Shown piece by piece: positions 6,219 to 8,879 of a stretch of DNA of 8,879 nt. Below the pieces are notes generated by a model. It did not search any database. It had not been told where the DNA came from and saw only the letters and a program-made list of their open reading frames with translations. The stretch covers positions 1-8,879 of the forward strand of contig JBJTUF010000343.1 of assembly GCA_046080565.1 (NCBI GenBank), written 5' to 3'. Origin of the DNA: Cuspidothrix sp046080565. GTDB lineage: Bacteria; Cyanobacteriota; Cyanobacteriia; Cyanobacteriales; Nostocaceae. How positions within the stretch are numbered: the first letter of the stretch is position 1; each line of letters begins with the position of its first letter. Made by a program: the position numbers and the translations under genes.

Positions 6219-6230
6219 CAACTGACAACC
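6213..6230. repeat. AACTGAC tandem repeat containing the ndhG stop codon
   Basis: AACTGAC occurs at 6213-6219 and again at 6220-6226, followed by AACC. The TGA stop of ndhG (6216-6218) is part of the first copy. This is a third 7-bp unit, distinct from those at the other two ndh junctions. With only two copies, chance cannot be excluded. Confidence 0.5.
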
Positions 6231-6237
6231 AACCATC

Positions 6238-6543
6238 ATGCAACTCCAATACTTTTTATTACTAGCCGCAGCATTATTCTGCATTGGCATATATGGTTTA
6301 ATCACCAGTCGTAATGCTGTCCGGGTACTAATGTCAATTGAATTATTGCTGAATGCCGTTAATCTTAATTTAATGGCATTTTCCAATTTTCTTGATTCAA
6401 CATTAATTAAGGGTCAGGTTTTCACGGTTTTCGTGATCACTGTCGCAGCAGCAGAAGCGGCGGTAGGTTTAGCAATCGTGCTAACTATTTATCGTAACCG
6501 TGATACTGTTGACATGGAGCAATTTAATCTCCTGAAGTGGTAA
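6238..6543 (+). CDS. ndhE: NDH-1 subunit NdhE (NuoK/ND4L family)
   Basis: NdhE is the smallest core membrane subunit of NDH-1 and lies beside NdhG; its buried acidic residues belong to the proton pathway. The 101-residue protein, the normal length for the family, has three hydrophobic helices (about 5-22, 28-48, 60-84). Conserved signatures are VLMSIELLLNAVNLN with Glu35 in helix 2 and VAAAEAAVGLAIVL with Glu73 in helix 3, the two membrane glutamates of NuoK. The ATG at MQLQYF gives the expected N terminus. It starts 19 bp after ndhG, and the NAD kinase gene begins 6 bp after its TAA. It is the last NDH-1 gene here; the other subunits (for example NdhB, C, J, K, D, F and H) must be elsewhere, as is normal in cyanobacteria. 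Confidence 0.97.
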   Translation: MQLQYFLLLAAALFCIGIYGLITSRNAVRVLMSIELLLNAVNLNLMAFSNFLDSTLIKGQVFTVFVITVAAAEAAVGLAIVLTIYRNRDTVDMEQFNLLKW

Positions 6544-6549
6544 TATTCC

Positions 6550-7470
6550 GTGCAACTAAAGCAGGTAATCATTGCTTATAAAGCAAGAGATCCCCAAAGT
6601 AAACGCTGGGCAGAACTCTGTGCTAAACAACTCGAAAATCGTCAATGCCAAGTATTGGTAGGGCCTAGTGGGCCAAAAGATAACCCCTATCCGGTTTTTT
6701 TGGCCTCTGCTAATCAACCAATAGATTTAGCTTTGGTACTCGGTGGTGATGGTACGGTTTTAACCGGTGCTAGACATTTAGCCCCTCTGGGTATCCCTAT
6801 TCTGGGTGTGAATGTAGGCGGCCATTTAGGATTTTTAACTGAGTCCGTAGATGAGTTTCAAAATCCAGAACTTGTTTGGGACAGACTGTTAGAAGATCAT
6901 TATGCCATCCAACGGCGGATGATGTTACAAGCGGCAGTATATGAGGGAACTGGCTCAAATTTAGAACCAGTAACAGAGAGTTACTTGGCTTTAAATGAAT
7001 TTTGTGTTAAGCCCGCTTCTGCTGACAGAATGATTACTTCAATTCTGGAAATGGAAATTGATGGCGAGATAGTTGATCAATATGTGGGAGATGGATTAAT
7101 TATCTCTACTCCCACAGGTTCAACAGGTTACACTGTTTCTGCCAGTGGACCAATTATCCATGATGGCATGGAAGCTATTACCATAACTCCCATTTGTCCG
7201 ATGAGTCTTTCTAGTCGTCCTCTGGTTTTACCTCCTGGTTCTGTGGTCAGTATTTGGCCTTTAGGCGATTATGATTTAAGTACAAAACTCTGGATGGATG
7301 GTGTCTTATCTACTTCCATTTGGCCAGGACATCGTGTTGATGTGCGGATGGCTGATTGTCGCGCTAAGTTTATCGTCTTACGGGCAAATAACTCCTATTA
7401 TCAAACACTACGGGAAAAATTACTTTGGGCTGGTACAAGAGTTCGCTACAGCAATAATCACCGTAATTGA
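6550..7470 (+). CDS. nadK: NAD kinase (ATP- or polyphosphate-dependent)
   Basis: This cytosolic enzyme phosphorylates NAD+ to NADP+, the acceptor that photosynthetic electron flow reduces. The 306-residue protein shows the family motifs: LVLGGDGTVL with the GGDG loop at 65-68 (Asp67 as catalytic base), GVNVGGHLGFLTE (86-98), ALNEF with the conserved Asn-Glu pair at 149-150, and DGLIISTPTGSTGY (181-194), which binds the nucleotide. The C-terminal NSYYQTLREKLLWAG (281-295) is typical of bacterial NadK. Cyanobacteria usually have two NAD kinases, and which paralogue this is cannot be settled here. The start is GTG at 6550; it gives the QLKQVIIAYKARDP beginning I know from cyanobacterial homologues, though no good ribosome-binding site is visible. 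The 6-bp gap from ndhE suggests translational coupling. A clean terminator at 7532-7562 ends the operon. Confidence 0.95.
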   Translation: MQLKQVIIAYKARDPQSKRWAELCAKQLENRQCQVLVGPSGPKDNPYPVFLASANQPIDLALVLGGDGTVLTGARHLAPLGIPILGVNVGGHLGFLTESVDEFQNPELVWDRLLEDHYAIQRRMMLQAAVYEGTGSNLEPVTESYLALNEFCVKPASADRMITSILEMEIDGEIVDQYVGDGLIISTPTGSTGYTVSASGPIIHDGMEAITITPICPMSLSSRPLVLPPGSVVSIWPLGDYDLSTKLWMDGVLSTSIWPGHRVDVRMADCRAKFIVLRANNSYYQTLREKLLWAGTRVRYSNNHRN

Positions 7471-7531
7471 TTTTTATGTATCTTTTCTCAACTTTTTCCC
7501 TAGTGTGTCCGTAATCATTAACTTATATTTG

Positions 7532-7562
7532 CCTCCAAGTTCAATATCTCTGGAGGTTTTTT
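7532..7562 (+). terminator. Intrinsic terminator after nadK, end of the ndh operon
   Basis: CCTCCA at 7532-7537 pairs perfectly with TGGAGG at 7551-7556, with a 13-nt loop, and six T residues follow at 7557-7562. It lies 61 bp after the NAD kinase stop. It is the clearest intrinsic terminator in the window and suggests that ndhA, I, G, E and nadK share a 3' end. Confidence 0.8.
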
Positions 7563-7845
7563 AATATCTATAATCATTGACAATTCAAACTATGAACTAG
7601 AGAAATCTGTATCTCATCACCAGATTTTTTCAGCAATTAAGCTCATAATTAAAAAAATATCATGACTAGGGAATAGGTGACACTTCGACAAGCCCAGTGC
7701 ATCGTAGGTGACAGTTAAGAGGGAATAGAGAATAAGGAATATAAAAAACAAGATTCTGAATTCCTAAATTCCTGATAGCGAAGGGTGGCGAAGCCATACT
7801 CCTGAACTCCTGATTTCTTAATGTAGAACTTTCACAAATCTATTT
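7563..7845. repeat. Spacer built largely of dispersed and short direct repeats
   Basis: No gene is seen between the nadK terminator and the next ribosome-binding site. Direct repeats are visible: GGGAATAG at 7669-7676 and 7721-7728, GGTGACA at 7676-7682 and 7707-7713, and CTCCTGA near 7800 and 7807. The segment CACTTCGACAAGCCCAGTGC (7681-7700) and the GCGAAGGGTGGCGAAGCCAT patch (about 7779-7798) resemble dispersed repeats that I recall as frequent in Nostoc and Anabaena spacers. TTGACA occurs at 7577-7582 but has no good -10 at the right distance, so no promoter for the next gene is called. Confidence 0.5.
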
Positions 7846-7849
7846 AGGA
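7846..7849 (+). promoter_or_regulatory. Ribosome-binding site of the acyltransferase gene
   Basis: AGGA at 7846-7849 lies six bases before the ATG at 7856, a good spacing. It supports that start. Confidence 0.6.
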
Positions 7850-7855
7850 AAACAG

Positions 7856-8674
7856 ATGGAAATTTCTTATCATTACAATAATTATCAACTCCATCCTCCT
7901 GATTTTCCCACATTGCAAACTGATAAATATATTCTGCGTCTGGCTACCAATTCTCAAGAACTAGAATCTATTTTTAGATTGCGGTTTCAGGTGTTTAATC
8001 TAGAACTGGGTTTGGGATTATCTAGCGCTAATTCTAACCAGATGGATCAAGATAAATTTGATGAAGTTTGTCATCATTTATTACTTATTGCTAAAAATAC
8101 AGGTGAAACCATTGGAACCTATAGGATGCAAACCTACACAATGGCGGCTCAATGGTTAGGCTTTGATGCTGCTGATATATTTAATCTTCATGGTATTCCT
8201 GATTCTGTACTTCAATCTTCGGTTGAGGTAGGACGTGCTTGTATAGCAAAAAAGTATCGTAATAGTCATACTCTATTATTATTATGGAAAGGATTAGCTA
8301 ATTATTTAATCTGGACAAGAAAACAATACTTTTTTGGTTGTGCATCTCTACTAACACAGTGCCATTGGGAGGCAGCTTGTACTTTTAATTATTTACGGCA
8401 GCATAATTTTACTCATCCTCACATTTTAGTTGCGCCTCATGCACAATATTTGATAGAAGTAGTTCAAAATTATCCAAAAAATTATCATTTATCAATTCCT
8501 AATATTTTTCAAGCTTATCTAAATATTGGTGCTAAAGTATGCAGTTTACCAGCTATTGATAAGCAATTTAAAACTATTGATTTTTTAATTATTGCTAATA
8601 TTGGTGATTTTGCTAGATGGCATTATTCAAATATACCAGAACTAGAAGTGAGTATAAAACCTCAATCTAAATAA
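7856..8674 (+). CDS. GNAT-fold N-acyltransferase, OlsB/COG3176 type
   Basis: The 272-residue soluble protein matches the OlsB-like GNAT family (Acetyltransf_5, COG3176). In order: IFRLRFQVFNLELG (39-52), DKFDEVCHHLLLI (66-78), GETIGTYRMQ (83-92), the core SVEVGRACIAKKYRN (122-136) followed by LLLWKGLANYL (141-151), FFGCASL (159-165), and the C-terminal FQAYLNIGAKVCSLPAID (218-235) and TIDFLIIANI (240-249). Characterised OlsB enzymes transfer a 3-hydroxyacyl chain from acyl carrier protein to ornithine, making lyso-ornithine lipid. Related GNAT enzymes make other N-acyl amino acids. Ornithine lipids are not standard in cyanobacteria, and no OlsA/PlsC partner lies alongside, so the acceptor is unknown. 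The ATG has AGGA six bases upstream. The gene is AT-rich and stands alone between the nadK terminator and a gene facing it. No clear terminator follows it. Confidence 0.8.
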   Translation: MEISYHYNNYQLHPPDFPTLQTDKYILRLATNSQELESIFRLRFQVFNLELGLGLSSANSNQMDQDKFDEVCHHLLLIAKNTGETIGTYRMQTYTMAAQWLGFDAADIFNLHGIPDSVLQSSVEVGRACIAKKYRNSHTLLLLWKGLANYLIWTRKQYFFGCASLLTQCHWEAACTFNYLRQHNFTHPHILVAPHAQYLIEVVQNYPKNYHLSIPNIFQAYLNIGAKVCSLPAIDKQFKTIDFLIIANIGDFARWHYSNIPELEVSIKPQSK

Positions 8675-8761
8675 AGATAATAATTAGTTTTTAGTATACT
8701 TCAGATTGACTAATAAATTACAGAGGTAAAGTAACTATAAACTGACAGGAGGACAAGATAG

Positions 8762-8879
8762 CTAGAAGCTAGAGAGAGCAAGCTTCATAGCTCTTTGCCC
8801 TTTGATGTAATCCTTCAACCGATAGCGGCTAAATTGCATTAATTCTTCTATAGTTTTTTGGAACATTTGATGTACCCCA
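8762..8879 (-). CDS. 3' end of an unrecognised minus-strand reading frame
   Basis: On the minus strand a frame enters from beyond the right edge and is open for 38 codons to a TAG at 8764-8762. The visible peptide starts GVHQMFQKTIEELMQ and ends GQRAMKLALSSF. It is charged and helix-like, rich in Lys, Arg, Gln and Leu. In-frame Met codons occur, so a short separate gene is possible. I do not recognise the family. A small inverted repeat (AGCTAGAAGCT near 8760-8770 against AGCTTCATAGCT near 8781-8792, one bulge) overlaps the end of the frame, without a T-run. The converging direction relative to the acyltransferase gene is plausible for a real gene end. Confidence 0.35.
   Translation of the reverse strand, partial: GVHQMFQKTIEELMQFSRYRLKDYIKGQRAMKLALSSF

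Noticed and set aside
6165..6386. 73-codon minus-strand frame
   Set aside because: It overlaps the end of ndhG and half of ndhE antisense, and both of those are certain genes.
7298..7564. 88-codon + strand frame running past the end of nadK
   Set aside because: It shares most of its length with nadK in another frame and ends inside the terminator. The hydrophobic tail is a product of T-rich DNA.
8683..8714. ATTAGT/ACTAAT inverted repeat as terminator of the acyltransferase gene
   Set aside because: The stem is only 6 bp with a long loop and no T-run after it.

Overview
The window looks like chromosomal DNA of a filamentous, heterocyst-type cyanobacterium (Nostocales: Anabaena, Nostoc, Dolichospermum or a relative). 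Three things point there: an ndhA-ndhI-ndhG-ndhE cluster of the ferredoxin-linked NDH-1 type, two HIP1 octamers (GCGATCGC), and intergenic spacers full of phased 7-bp repeats of the STRR type. No rRNA, tRNA, CRISPR array or intact insertion sequence was seen. All complete genes are on the + strand.

Layout. Positions 1-118 hold a probable terminator of a gene lying outside the window. From 119 to 1213 runs a saccharopine-dehydrogenase-like reading frame with no usable start codon and no nucleotide-binding glycine motif, most likely a 5'-truncated pseudogene. A SixA-type histidine phosphatase (1399-1896) and a complete citrate synthase (2006-3142) follow. A 557-bp non-coding gap with repeats and inverted repeats leads into ndhA (3700), ndhI (4908), ndhG (5607, GTG start), ndhE (6238) and an NAD kinase (6550, GTG start). 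This block closes with a good intrinsic terminator at 7532-7562. After a repeat-rich spacer come an OlsB/COG3176-type N-acyltransferase (7856-8674) and the 3' end of an unrecognised minus-strand frame that runs off the right edge.

How the genes fit together. Citrate synthase feeds carbon into the (iso)citrate branch that yields 2-oxoglutarate and NADPH. NdhA, NdhI, NdhG and NdhE are core subunits of the thylakoid NDH-1 complex, which moves electrons from ferredoxin to plastoquinone in respiration and cyclic flow. NAD kinase makes the NADP+ pool that photosynthetic electron flow reduces. The kinase starts 6 bp after ndhE, so co-expression is likely.

The most notable non-coding signal is that spacers around and within the ndh operon carry different 7-bp repeat families. 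One forms a perfect 18-bp hairpin between ndhA and ndhI, and two others contain the stop codons of ndhI and ndhG. No clearly new defence, mobile or biosynthetic system was found. The observations of interest are the headless dehydrogenase, the repeats inside the operon, and a few genes whose substrate is unclear in cyanobacteria.
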